Positions 12,101 through 23,832 of a DNA stretch of 64,000 bases are shown here, piece by piece (position 1 is the stretch's first letter; every line of letters begins with the position of its first letter). Made by a program: the position numbers and the translations under genes. The notes under the pieces are model-generated. The model saw only the letters and a list, made by a program, of their open reading frames with translations, did no database searches and was not told the DNA's origin. Source of the DNA: Macrotrachela quadricornifera (lineage: Eukaryota > Rotifera > Eurotatoria > Philodinida > Philodinidae); NCBI GenBank assembly GCA_022393335.1, contig JAJEKB010020748.1, positions 433,731-497,730 on the forward strand, in the 5' to 3' direction.

Positions 12101-15100
12101 GCATAGTAAAATGTTGCTTTATGCGACTATTCAAACTTTCTAATCCATTGTTCGTAGATGGAATAAATGGAATAGCTCCTTCGTACCAATAATGTAAATC
12201 TGATAATCATTGTTCATTAAAATATTGTGAAAATTCACGGAGATCTTCATCAGCAGCCCATTTTTGTAATAATAATTTTGCACCAATAGAAAAAGGCATG
12301 ATTATTAAATATCAATTTTGAATCCTTAATGTCTTTCTCCCCCACAAGAAATTTTTGCTTACTTTTGATAAGCGTTCGATGCTTCCGAATATTCTTTATA
12401 ACATGCGCTCAACACATGAGTCTTCTACATGTCGGTAATTCACTTGCACTAGAAAAACTAATAAATTTTTGACTAGTATAGTTATAGGAGTGCTTACACA
12501 GCTGCTGTTAAACCAGGAGCTCCATCACCTATGATGACATTTATTGTATAAGATTGGTTATACATTGCTGCTTCATCAGTAGAAATAAAACATAAACTCA
12601 TAGGAAAAAAATGTCGATTAACATCCGATATCTCAAATAGCAACAATGGTAGTTCACATGAGATTATTTTATACGTGCAATCGATAGAAAGAATAGATGA
12701 TCATTTATATATTGACAGAAGTTGAGGAGTTGTGATGCAAATAAAAAGATTATTTATGTCGATCACATTAAAATATGGAACAAATAGCTAATAAAATAAA
12801 AAAAACTAAAAGATTTCCTAACAAATCAAACCAGTTTACTTAATGTATTTTGTCTGAAGCTGGATATGGCGTGCTGTGGGAACACCATTCTTTTAAATCA
12901 TCATTAGATGTTATACCGGCACGATTCTTTTTTTTTCATATTCCACAATGTGTTGTATTTTTATTCCAATCGAAATATCAGGATGTAACACCTCCATCGT
13001 TTTCCGAATTTGACCAACACTTAAACCATTCAGAGCAAGATCACGAATAATTGAACGAATTTCTACTGATACAATTGTATTTTCAATCGATTCATGCTCG
13101 TGATGTTGAGAAGAAAATACTTGATAAATACCATCATGATAAACTTTTGCCTTCACTTGATATTGACATTTTGTAAACCTTCTATATTGTGAACATCTGA
13201 ATGTAATTGTGTCATAATTTTTGAAATGTTCTTTACGATACACGCTAATATTATGATACTTTGCCAAAGATATTAAATCATTTTCAGTTGAAACATTTTC
13301 GTTCATGTTACTCCATAATCGACCCATTCTTTCACGATCTTAGTTATTTTTAAATGGTTCACACAAGTTATATGTGTACAATGGAATACAGAATCACAAG
13401 AAGCTCTTGTATACAATAGTTCACCCTCATTCTTTCGTAAACATACATTATGTCAGCGTATGACTCATTGTTTCCATCAAATATGCTTGTCTATATAACC
13501 ATATGTGTACGTAGTATATAGAAAAAGAAACGAGCTCTTTACCTGTTTTTTCATTATTTTAGCGTTAATGAGTTTTCTCCGAGCTCATTTCCATTTTTTC
13601 CTGTTTTTTTTAGACATAATATGATAGTTCAAAGAAATGTGATACTTATTTGATGAGCGACTACATTAGTGACAAACTAGTTTCTAGTAATGAAAATGTT
13701 TTTTTTTTAAAATAATTAAAAATATATAAAATGTTTTTCATAATCTTATCTTATATTGGAGTTAAAAAACGTTTTCAAAAATCAACAAAAAGACTTTTTA
13801 CAAATATTCATAATCTTTTCATTAATTTTTTCAAATGAATAATAAATATATTTATGATTGTAATACTATTTTTGTTTCAGACAAAAACAGAGTTTTAGGA
13901 TTTATATACTACATTGAATAAAAAATATTGATTTCTATTAGATACGATTTTTCTTTAAAAAATTATGTTAGAAATTTTATGTTATATATGATTTCATATT
14001 TTACTTAATTTACTTTCGAGAGATAATACTGAGTTTATAACTATAGCTTTTCTTGATTACTCTTCGTAGAATTATCAGTGGAGATTTAAAGATATATTTA
14101 ATAAATAATATAACATTCGCTTTCTACTATCAAAAAGAAAAGACGAGCGATTTGATAAAATAAATTCATTTTTTGCATTATGTTTTCATGAATGAATATT
14201 GTATACATTTACATTTAATTTTTTTATATTTTATAGTTGATTCAACAAGTATTGTAACTAATACAATTACAAGTATGATGAACACTTTAACTAAAACAAC
14301 TACTACAACTATGACACCTGCTGGTATTACAACAACAAGATCAACAACTACCCATGACACGACCATTATGACGACAAGTAAGTTTATTTTACAATATTCA
14401 GTTCGTCGATCAATATGCTTATTAATAAGTTATCTTTCTTTCATTGAAGATTTTTCGCATTTTTAATTGCTTTTTATGTGTATATATATTTAGGTCTGAC
14501 TAAAAGTTTTAGAATTCTTTAATAAAAATAAAGAGAGAAGAAGAAATTTTGGGTTTTATTTTATTAGATTTTCAAAATAGTCATTATGATCATATATACA
14601 AAATTCCAGCCTTTCTAATAGTTTGTCGAAAGGTTTTATTAAATTCTTCTTCTATACTATTTTTCAGCACCTTTGGATCAGAGACGTGCGGGGCAGTTTT
14701 TTTTTATGCTCCGCGGGGCCCGCCCGCTGAAACTCGTTAACCCGCTCCGTCAATCCCCGTGGATTATTTTTCTGAACGTTACCCGCCCCGGCCCCGCCTC
14801 GTTCAGTTTCTACCTCGTCCCGCCCGTTCCCCCGTAAACAAACCATCCAGACCACCCCGCCCGACCCGTAAATTTTTTCACGAGCCCCGCCCCGCACCCG
14901 TAAAATCCGAAGAAAATTTGATTTTATCATTTAAGCTATTTTCATTGTTTTATTTTATTCAAACCCTTAACCCTATTTTAAAAATCGATCTCAGCCCAGG
15001 AACATTCAAATGGGCTGAAATTTAGAGCATGTGTTGAGGCTGAAGTGGAAAAGCTGTGGTAAAATTTTCAGTTCAATACACTGAAATTTGACAGAGGTAT

Positions 15101-18100
15101 CGACCAAACAAAGATCAAAAATAGCTCATTTTCATACAAGGATTTCTCGGTTCGGGTTTGGTCAATATATTTAATTTTTTTTGTTTGAAAGAGCATCTCA
15201 AGAGGCAGGGCACTATAGTCCTTCTTTTTAAAATTCATACTTTTTTTAGCGAAAAACGTAATCACAAGTTCAATGACTCAAAAAATGCGCCAAAAATGGT
15301 TGTCTAGTTACATAAATGTCTGTATATATAATAGAAAACAAAGCTTAATTAAAAGAAAATGGACTCTATGGTGTCCTGCATCTCAATGTGCTCTTTCAAA
15401 CAAAAAAAATTTAAATGTATCTCCTGAGCCTGGACTAGGAAATCCTAGTATCAAAATCGAAAAGTTATACACCGAGAAAAAACGAAAAATCTTTTTCTTT
15501 TTTCAAAAACAAGCCTTGTTTTTAAGCAGTTGATTATATAAATCATCAAAATTTTTCACCAAAGAAGGGTTGTTTCGAAAAACCTATATCATTTTTGGAA
15601 GATCTAAAAACGGGCTACCTTCTTCTGCATTTGTCTCCGTTTGGAAATTTTTGACCAAAATTCGCTTTTTTTAAGGGGGAGAGGCCTAATGAATCAATTT
15701 CTTACAAAAAATATAGAAGACAGTCTATACATGGTCCTTTAAGTGATCTGTAGCTGATTGAACTAATGCAATGTCATCAATTGTCGACGGATTAATATTG
15801 ATTCTTCTTTGAGTTAATATGACACCGACCGAGCTAAACGCACATTCAACTGCACCAGAAGAAGCGGGGGATACCGAAGAACAAAGAGTAATTGAAAGAA
15901 AGAAAGATATGAATAACTAGCAAGTGAGAATACAGCTAATTTGTTGGAAAGAATGAATGTATTGTTTTTTACTTTCACCACACATGTAGGAAAATGGCAT
16001 CTATTGATAATCTTTTTACGGTTCTTCATTTTGCCCCGAAGAAATTCTTTATCCGGCCCCAGCCCGCGAAGTCTAGCCCCGCCCCGCCTAAGACCTGTGT
16101 TTTTTTTTGACTGTCTCATCCGACTCGGACCGCCCGTATACTGAACCATATCCGTACCCCGCCCGACACGACATATCTAAAAAAAATTATCCTCGCCTGC
16201 CCGTCGCCACGTGGCCCTGCAGTCCCCGCGGGTTAAAACCCGTGGACTGCACGTCTCTGCCTTGGATACCGCATATGTAATCATTTAGTCAATAATTACA
16301 TGATGCAAGATCTAATGAACATGGTGTATGAGGCTTTATGATGAAACCTTCTTTTGTTAATTAATTAATAACATTGGAATGAATATGAAGTCGAGTATTG
16401 TCTTCAAGCAGTTTTATATCATTTGTGCTTGCTGGCTTTCTTGGTTTCCATATTTCCATGACAATAGGCTTGAGACAATTCTCAATATAATAGTTACGAT
16501 CAATGCCCTTGACTTCTACGAATGATAGTATCTGATGATTCATCTTTGCCAACCCAGATTTTGTTTATTGAATTGTGAAGAATTTGTCTATAATAAATAT
16601 ATGTCTAATCACTTGTTATAATATCACCTAATCGTCAGGAAACAACTTTGAAATTTTACTAAATTTTCCCGGCAAAGCCTAACTTGTTGTTGCTATTGTT
16701 CATCATTCAGTTGATGGAATGCCTAATGAGATGCAATTTTTTTTATCTTTTCGACAGTCATGGATAATTCCTTCTATTGTACCATAAGAGAGAGATATCT
16801 CGACTATAATTTCATCATAAGTTGAATGTGTATCATTGTTGATACATTGTCGAACTAGTTCAATATTTTTATCTGTAAGTTCAGATACTAGATGATCAGA
16901 TTGAGAAACATCATTGACATTTTCTCTTCCTTCACGAAAACGTTTGCCTATCTTGCAACTGTTGGATATGATGAAACATTAAATCCGAAAGCTGTAGCAA
17001 GTTCTTCCTGAATTGTCTCTGGTTTTATTTCCAAAATAGTATGAATTTTTTTATAGTGTCAATCGAACTTATTATCCAGTTTTTAAAATTTTTGTTTTTT
17101 GATTCGAACTAAAGTTTATCTGAAAAAATATTGTAACTAAGTCCAAATAGATTTCATATATATACGATTATAGATAAGACATTCAACTATTTATTCATAT
17201 AAAAACCTCTTTCATGTTAATTGATTTATAAAATTGACCACAGCGTTCTTAGAACTTTTGGTTAGATCTAAATACAAATTATTGAGATCTATATTTACAC
17301 ATATTATAATTATGACATGATTAAACTTTCAAAAATCAGTACTAAAAATAGAAACTATAATATACTTAATCTGAATTGAAAGATTCAAATGAAAAAAAAT
17401 TTATAAATTTATCTTTATTTCGACTAAATCATTATGTCGATCATAAAATGACAAAAATGACTACCATATGTATATTGAGACCATTTCCTATACAATATAC
17501 ACAAAATACTTTATAATTTTATGTGTATTTGCTTTCTCAAATTTAAACAAACAATAGATATTGATATTCGGTTACTCATTGTTGTTTCCATTTACAGTCT
17601 GTTTTTGGATTTAACTGACTTTTATTCAATTCATATTAATTGAAATGATAAGATTTCAAGAGTCGATTCAATCGAATTTAATATTATCGGATAGCATGAA
17701 ATTTGAACTTCATCTTTTGCAAAAGTCTATGAAAACTATAAGGAAATTAATAATTTTCCCTAATCTTACATTGTGATCTATACATAATGAGTAAGAATAA
17801 TGATTTCTTATAGAACATGTCTAATTTCTAATGTCTTATAACTACATATTTGTCTCGAATGATCGTTTTCTGGTGGTGAACATGGTGTATGATTAAGTAA
17901 CTTTGATCATTACTGATAATAGAAGATCCATTTGGAGTTATCGTATATAGTTCTATGAAATTGATTGATTGTTCCGTAGAAATATTTTTTAAAAAACGTA
18001 TGCGAGAAGATTTAACATATAAATATTAATCGAAATTTTGAAATATCTAATATAATAGATTAAAAACTAATGTTTATTTAAAAATTTACAGTAAAATTTT

Positions 18101-20163
18101 CAGAGCTTTCATCTAAATTTTTCTTCAAAGTCAGATACTATTCCCATAGATGATCTAGCTTGTCTTAATCTTTAACTCAATCAATTGTACTATTGTGTAG
18201 AATTCAAAAAAAAATGAAAAAAACAAAGAGCTAAGAAATTAATTTCTTTCACAAAATTACTAGTCTTTACTAAAACAGATAATCCATTATCAGCTATATG
18301 AACTATTATCTCTCATACTATTAAAATTCTCTTTTCTTTCAAGAAATTCTGTAAAAAATAGAGAAAACCTATGATGTAAAAAAGATATATAAAAATCTCA
18401 TTATATAAATTTAAGCTTTGAATACTTACTATTTCTTTAATAGCCACTTCGTCGATGGTACAATCTCAATACAGATCAGCCTTATCTGCCAATAATCCAT
18501 TATTTTGTCAAAGAAGTTTCTGTACAGTTCCAAATACCTATTTTGAAGCGATTGCAATCAATGTACACATCAATGGAAATTATACTATAGTGTCCAGTAG
18601 CACTCAAGATCTGTATGGCTATATATACAGTTACAATTTCAATCCTACTTTGATAGGTCGAAATTTACTATCAGAAAATGATGAGGGGGCAGGTAATGGA
18701 CAATTCAAATTAACAATCCCGTTGCAAACTATAATAAAGTATATTTTGGTTGTAACAACATACAGCACATATGAAGTAGGACAATTCTCAGTCATTACAA
18801 GTGGTCCGGGTTTCGTTAATTTTACACGATTAAATATATCAAGTAAGAAAACGAGTTATGTGACTATAATTTTCGAATTAAACACGTCAATCGTTGATAC
18901 AAGAATGTAATGAATTGTACAGAATATTGGATATTCTATTATAAAAGTAACTCAGTAAAATATTTCAAATCGAGAACTCGAAGTGCCATTTTCCGATGAG
19001 TCGGAGGAATCGATGATGAGTAAGTCAGAAGACATTGATAATGCAAAATCGAGGCGTCGAAATACTCCTCAAAGGGCCAGTTGGAATTGTCAGCGTTAGA
19101 ATCAAAAAGAGATGAATGTAGAACAAATAACATAAGCGCAAAAGTAGATATATTTTTATACCTAATCATCTTAAAAAAAATCAAACAAAAGATTACTTAA
19201 AAATAATCTATAATATAGATGAAATTTTAATTCTCATCGTTCACTTAGATAGAGAAATTTGACTAAGTTATCGCACTTTTTATTATAATAGTTCAAGATT
19301 TCGATGAAAAAAATAAGAAAGAATATTGTATCTTGTTTTATATGACAGAATTTTTATTATATTTCTTTCATAATATAGTAGTATAAGTAGCGATTCACTT
19401 AAATAGATATAAGTGGATTAAAATTATACTTTCTTGTTTAATAATTATATTTATTATTTGAATGGATAAACACTTAAGAATATTCTAAAAAGCATAAAAT
19501 ACATTAAAAATGATAGAATCCAAAAAAAAAAGATTGAGAAATTTATTGACTATTCGAATCGAATGAAATATACATTGACTTGATATGAATCATATTGAAC
19601 TAGAATATTTGTGAATGTCTTTTATTTTCAGTTCAATATACTTTTTAAATCAGTTAGAATAGTTTTTAACAGCATTCTATATATTAAAAAATGCCAAAAT
19701 TTTGTTTCTACTTTAGAACACTTCGTAAATTCTAAGTACATATTCTTTATGATTTTTTTTCTGACTAGCTGATACATCTGGATTTGATGTGCGATCAAAA
19801 TACGAATCAGCTTTGACTTCCACCAGTCCATTGTATTGTCAAGCAAATTCATGTGGAACACCAAGATATTATTATCAAGCTATTCAAATCAATGTATCTA
19901 CATTAGCTTATCATAGAATTTTATGTAATAGTACCATGGATACAGTTGGGTATATATATAATACTAGTTTCAGTCTCAATTCTTGGCAAAATTACCTATC
20001 AACTAATGATCAGAGTGGCACCAATTCACAATTCGCGTTTGGTATTATGTTACAAAGTGCAATAAAGTATATTTTACTCGTAACAACACGTAATCGAGAT
20101 GTGACAGGACCATTCTCAATTACTATCGACGGGCCAGGACCTGTTACTTTCAGTGTTGGATAA
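9184..20163 (+). CDS. Signal-anchored protein with Thr-rich stalk and two repeated ectodomains (gene 1)
   Basis: Exons by GT-AG boundaries: 9184-9301, 9357-9407, 14237-14377, 18444-18842, 19769-20163. All internal junctions are phase 1 and sum to 1104 nt, 367 residues plus TAA. Residues 8-31 form one hydrophobic helix (VGLAFSLFIILVTIVAIVVG), probably a type II signal anchor. Exon 3 is a Thr/Ser-rich stalk likely to be O-glycosylated. Exons 4 and 5 each encode one copy of a ~125-residue domain sharing S-L-[ST]-P-L-[FY]-C-Q, a paired-Cys start, Y-G/V-G-Y-I-Y, and KYIL-VVTT...FS-I-GPG. I recall similar domains as common in bdelloids but know of no function; a surface adhesion or recognition role is a guess. 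Intron 1 is 55 bp; introns 2-4 are 4829, 4066 and 926 bp and hold transposons. Because the symmetric phases of exon 5 allow skipping, isoforms are possible. Confidence 0.72.
9667..9863. mobile_element. Short inverted-repeat element in gene 1 intron 2
   Basis: Ends are inverted repeats: ACCCACCATTCAGAAATTGG then AAATTCAA on the left, and its inverse (one base different) on the right. Inside are a tandem AAGGAATTC run and two related CAGT...GCACCCTCA units. At 197 bp with no ORF it is probably a MITE. No clear target duplication was seen. Confidence 0.6.
10637..10890. mobile_element. CCTATAGGAT-type element, copy 1
   Basis: The element begins CCCAGGT and ends ACCTGGG. It is built from recurring GGATCC, CCTATAGGAT and ATCGGAT motifs that are themselves near palindromes. 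It lies in gene 1 intron 2. A second copy with the same motifs and a CCCAGGT end lies at 31495-31858. No ORF; it appears to be a non-autonomous dispersed element. Confidence 0.6.
11392..13605 (-). mobile_element. MULE (Mutator-like) DNA transposon in gene 1 intron 2
   Basis: About 2.2 kb bounded by diverged terminal inverted repeats. The left end carries GAACTCGGAAAAAACTCATT, CACGCTA and AAAGAGCTCG (about 11402-11459). The right end carries the inverse: CGAGCTCTTT, TAGCGTTAATGAGTTTTCTC and CGAGCTC (about 13516-13590). The minus strand between them encodes a decayed MULE transposase. Exact borders and the expected 9-10 bp target duplication are obscured by T runs on both sides. Confidence 0.65.
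11660..13327 (-). pseudogene. MULE transposase, broken
   Basis: Reading the minus strand from ATG at 13327: residues 1-138 form a basic N-terminal zinc-finger-like region with Cys/His pairs (FRCSQY, CQYQVK, HHEHES), as in FLYWCH/WRKY-type MULE fingers. After a short intron comes the MULE core with SIDCTYK and later DVNRHF and GDGAPGL, carrying two of the acidic catalytic residues. The next exon has AHVIKNIRKH. Then IPSTNNGLESLNSRIK, characteristic of the family, and near 11735 a SWIM-type finger (C-S-C...S-C-V-H). At least three in-frame stops (after LLSIYK, after RRLMC where Trp is expected, after YFNEQ) plus one near the SWIM finger make it inactive. Confidence 0.75.
14679..16259 (-). mobile_element. 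hAT DNA transposon nested in the mariner
   Basis: The 1581-bp element starts CAGAGACGTGC and ends GCACGTCTCTG (11 perfect terminal bases). Flanks are CTTTGGAT on the left and CCTTGGAT on the right, an 8-bp target duplication with one change, as expected for hAT. Subterminal sequence is unusually GC-rich (runs of CCCGCCCCG) in an AT-rich window. The minus strand retains the end of a hAT transposase. The rest of the interior is non-coding and partly resembles 22150-22480. Confidence 0.82.
15725..15900 (-). pseudogene. hAT transposase C-terminal dimerisation region, fragment
   Basis: On the minus strand a frame of about 58 codons ends at a TAG at 15725-15727. It contains SPASSGAVECAFSSVG followed by VILTQRR, matching the conserved end of hAT transposases (A-S-S...E-R-x-F-S-x-x-G...R). 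The catalytic part is missing, so the element is non-autonomous or internally deleted. Confidence 0.7.
17144..18443. other. Remainder of gene 1 intron 3, nothing recognised
   Basis: AT-rich sequence between the mariner relic and exon 4. No ORF with coding character, inverted repeats or tandem repeats were seen. Confidence 0.4.
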
Positions 20164-21075
20164 AAACAATACTATTTATGAATTGATATTAAAAAACTAA
20201 CTTTAAATTTTTCAAATTCTCTTACAATTAAATGAAAAATACTTTTCTGCTTATAAATCTTAAGAAAATTCTTACCGCAATTATTTAATTTTCCTAAACA
20301 GTCTTAACACTTTTTCTAATTCTGCATTGCTAAAATGTCGCCTTTTTCAATCTACTCTTATTGCTTTTCTATGTTTTTTGGCTTATCTCATTCACCTTTG
20401 ATATTTATATTTTATTTGCTATTTTGTTTTGAATGAATACTTAAAAAGAAAACGGTATAAAAGTAAATAAGGTCTTTAATAAAAAAAACTAACTCTAGTT
20501 GATCATTTATTGCTTCAGTTGAATTGATTTATTTTAAAATGCAGATTCTGTTGTTCTCGTCTGATGATGGTATCTGTGTAAAAGATACTGAAATATCACG
20601 TGGTGTATTAATAGATTTAGCTGTTTCGTTTAATTTTATATTGTTTTATACAATTGTTCATACCAGTTTATTTTGCTAGAAGTATTGTTCGATAAATTTA
20701 GATTGATTGAAATCATATCGTGTAATCGAAACTATTTTACTGATGAATCTTCTGCCATTGAATAGTTAAAATGTCGATAGACTTCCAGTAGTTGAAATTT
20801 ATCTGAGATCTTAAAGATATGTGTGTGATAAGATAATATTTTCGAGAGTTCAAAACTGGAGCAGAATAAAGAAAAAAGAATATATGTTGAAGATTCGATC
20901 ATTCGTCATGTACATTTTTAGCTTTTTGCGGCCTTCTTGAAGAGTTCAGTCTGGCGAAGAACAGCAGTAGAATTAATTCATGTCAAAAAATATGTTAAAT
21001 TCCTACAATAATCGTCATGGCATAGAAATATATCAATAGATGATCTACAGGATGTTTTATAATGTTTACCTTTCC
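20164..21075. other. 3' flank of gene 1, nothing recognised
   Basis: AT-rich intergenic sequence. No AATAAA signal could be assigned with confidence and no coding sequence was found. Confidence 0.35.
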
Positions 21076-21462
21076 TTCTAGCAACTTCATTTGTAAAAGA
21101 TATTACAAGTTATTATGTACCAAATTAAAGTCCATTAAAAACTACATCTATGGATGTAATTAATAAAACATATAACAATTATTGGCAATTAAAATTACTG
21201 CAATGTTTTAAATCATAAGCCAAAATTAGATCGCATTTTACGACTTTCATTCTTCATATACAATTTGCTAGAAAAATAAATTGAAAGAGCACGTTTGTAG
21301 ATCTAGTTTTTGATAAAGATCATGAACCTACTATTAGTTTTTATGAAACTGTACATGAAATGTATAGTCTATTAATTACATCCATAAGTCCAGTTATTAA
21401 TGGACTTTAATTTGAAATATACTACTTTATAATATCGTTTACAAATAAAGTTGCTAGAGGAG
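21076..21462. repeat. Palindromic element
   Basis: Arms of about 150 bases are inverted around 21270. Landmarks: CTAGCAACTTCATTTGTAAA (left, 21078) against TTTACAAATAAAGTTGCTAG (right, 21437), and AAATTAAAGTCCATTA (left, 21122) against TAATGGACTTTAATTT (right, 21397). Short TTA/TAA-rich interior and no ORF. Likely a foldback MITE. Confidence 0.7.
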
Positions 21463-22149
21463 TCGCACAGTTATGTAACGCTGTATATAAATCACTTTCG
21501 GATGACATTTTTGTATCAACATTGTGATATGTAGTTCTTGGCAGATCCTTCTTTTTTTTTAGAGATAAATGTAAATTTGTTTACTATTTATCTGCTTTCT
21601 TCATTCATTGTTATCTGTCTCTCGCTTCGTGTGCACACAGGTGTCCACAAAGGTCTTTTTTTTTCTTTCCTATGTATTATTAATAAAGACCTATAACAGA
21701 TAAGTTAAAAGTAATTTGTACTACTCTCGCAACATCTCGTTATAAAGAATCAACTATCGATAGCAGTTATTTTTTGGCTAATCCTTGATAGAAAAGAGCT
21801 CGAGATTTGTGCCTTTCGCTGCTGAATAGTCAAGACAAGAATTGTAAATAATAAACAAGATTTGAAAGGATACGTTGCCAGGAACGCATATACATTCAAT
21901 TTTTTCAATGTTAAATAGTGAGACAGATATACAGGAACTATTTTAGAATCCTGCAAGTCTCTACTTATTTCAGTTCTACATTCATAAACATTCTTCACAA
22001 AATTACTTTTCTCAGTTTGCCTATCTCGAAGAACTCCAAAAACATTTCCAACGTTTGTGATCTACCATGCTATACATCGTCATATAAGTCTTTGCTCTTC
22101 AAGTGATAGAAACTTCAGCTATGGCATTTTTAAAAAGGTCACTTTTTTC

Positions 22150-22480
22150 ATTTAAGCCTGTGAAGATGCGATTTTTCAAAGAAATTTGATTTCTTCGCTC
22201 ATCTTAACTGGAAATAAAATTGGATATATGAAATACAAGCTTGATGGTTTTAAAATAAATAACCTATCTCATTTTATTAAGGCTATCTGTCAAAAATTGA
22301 CCTCAGCTCAGATACACTCAAATCGCATAACATTTTCAGGGTGTATAAGGACTTCAGTGGAGAAGCTTCAGATCTCTATGTCCACATTTATTTCATATAT
22401 TTAATTTTTTTTTGATCGACAGAGTATGCCAGGATACAACGCCTACTAGAGCTCTTTTTTAAAATTCTTACTTTGTTAGC
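22150..22480. repeat. Segment similar to the interior of the 14.7-16.3 kb hAT
   Basis: A motif order of ATATATTTAATTTTTTTTG, a ~40-base variable part, then TTTTTTAAAATTCTTACTTT and GTTAGCG at about 22395-22485 matches 15160-15250 (ATATATTTAATTTTTTTTG ... TTTTTAAAATTCATACTTT ... TTAGCG). This suggests a relic of the same hAT family; ends were not found. Confidence 0.4.
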
Positions 22481-22924
22481 GGAGACAAGAGCTAACAAAT
22501 TCAATACACAATATTTCGTAGAGACATATAGACATTTGGGACAGCGTCCAATTCTGAATAAAATAGCCGGTTTGCTTTTTTTAAAAACATTCCTTCTTAT
22601 TTTTCCTAATTTTTTTCTCTTGTTATTAAAAGGAGTATCGAAAACTGAACTAAATAGTGTATCTCTTAAATCTTGTCCGTAGCTTTTGAATCAAATAAAT
22701 GCATCAACATTTCTGAAGATATCTGTCCGTGAAAAAATAACTATTTTGCATAAAAGATTACTCGACAGAGAAAACTGACGAAAATAGACATCATATATCA
22801 TTGGGTTCAGTTTTTGATACTCTTCTTAAATGCATATAATAAAATACTCCAAGAGTTTTTCAAATTTTTATTGAATACAACTCGCGAACTCTACATCTTC
22901 CTAAACTTTATTTCAATTTCTATG

Positions 22925-23720
22925 AAGGGTACCCCCCTCTTTTTTCATGATTTTTAGATCTCAAGAACGGCAAGTCCAATTGAGCTGAAATTTTTACCAC
23001 AAATAGAGAACCTAAATTGATGAGACACGTGTTCGAGGAAAAAATTTTCAAAAGGGGTCTTCTTGCATTTTTTTGGAAAACTACTGGTTTTCCATAAGGT
23101 CTCATTGTGCCACCGGTTTTCCCCATCAAACTTCGTCCGATTGAGCTGAAATTTTTTTTGAGCTCACCTACGGCTGTATCTCAGAGATATTTTTCAGCTT
23201 TTTTCAAAAGCTCGCTTTCTTTTTTTTTTTAACAAAAATACGAAAACGATCTCGAAAAAACCGACAAGCCGATCTCGAAAACCCCATAAAGTCGAACGGA
23301 ATGGTAGGAAACGAAAACGGCCGATTTTACCTCTGGAGAATATATCCAAGTATCTCTGTTAAAAATTCAGCTCGATCGGACAAAGTTAAAGGGGGGTTAA
23401 CAGTGGCACAGTAGTGTAACCTGGGTGAAAAGTCAGTTTTTGAGAAAAATGAAAAATAAGTTCGGGAACGGTCTGATTTTTTTCCAACATTTTTATGAAC
23501 AACTTTTCATGCAGAATCCACTGAGCACATAAAAAAAAGTTTTTGAATAATTTTTTTTGGGTGACAGCTTCCCATGGTCTTCTAATAGCAGCGAAACAGA
23601 GGGTTAAATTGAGGTCATTCAAACGGCGATTGAAATACCAAAAGATGATCTATCTACAGCGCACATAAACAAAAAAAATTTTTCTAAAGTTCGACAAAAA
23701 AAAGAGGGGGGGGTACCCTT
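22925..23720. mobile_element. Non-autonomous element with AAGGGTACCCCC inverted ends
   Basis: Left end AAGGGTACCCCCCTCTTTTT is mirrored on the right by AAAAAGAGGGGGGGGTACCC then TT. The 796-bp interior has no credible ORF. Near-identical direct repeats of ~36-45 bases (GCGAACTCTACATCTTC on the left, GCGAACTCTACGTCTTC on the right) flank it at 22884-22920 and 23734-23770; these are too long for a simple target duplication. Confidence 0.6.
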
Positions 23721-23832
23721 AAATACAGCTTGCGAACTCTACGTCTTCAAAACTTTGTTCAATTACCATTATTTATTGAAACTTTTTTTCAAATTAACTA
23801 GAAATAATACTCGTTGAAAACTATGTTTAATT

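Larger units (their letters stand above)
14555..17050 (-). pseudogene. mariner transposase, broken and split by a hAT element
   Basis: The minus strand encodes a mariner-type DD34D transposase in two pieces, 17050-16268 and 14678-14555, separated by the hAT insertion. Recognisable blocks in order: KRFREGRENV and ELTDKNIELVRQ (HTH region), YDEIIVEISLSYGTIEGIIHDC, RLCRENL, then the first Asp block near 16600, SFVEVKGIDRNYYIE, LLEDNTRLHIHS (second Asp), and CSLDLASCNY (third block, normally SPDLAPCD). After the hAT, EEEFNKTF and finally YDHNDYFENLIK with a stop match the mariner C-terminus. Several stops and frameshifts are present, so it is dead. The element's ends may be near 14494 (AGGTCTGACTAAAAG) and 17143, which I could not confirm. 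All of it lies in gene 1 intron 3. Confidence 0.72.

Noticed and set aside
14178..14366. Val-rich ORF on the minus strand
   Set aside because: It is the shadow of the Thr-rich exon 3 of gene 1.
14664..15025. Pro/Arg-rich ORFs on both strands
   Set aside because: They are translations of the GC-rich subterminal arms of the hAT element; no codon bias and they cross the element's end.
18939..19184. Minus-strand ORF with a possible signal peptide
   Set aside because: It lies in gene 1 intron 4, is short, and has no splice context or similarity to support it; hydrophobic starts are common by chance in AT-rich DNA.
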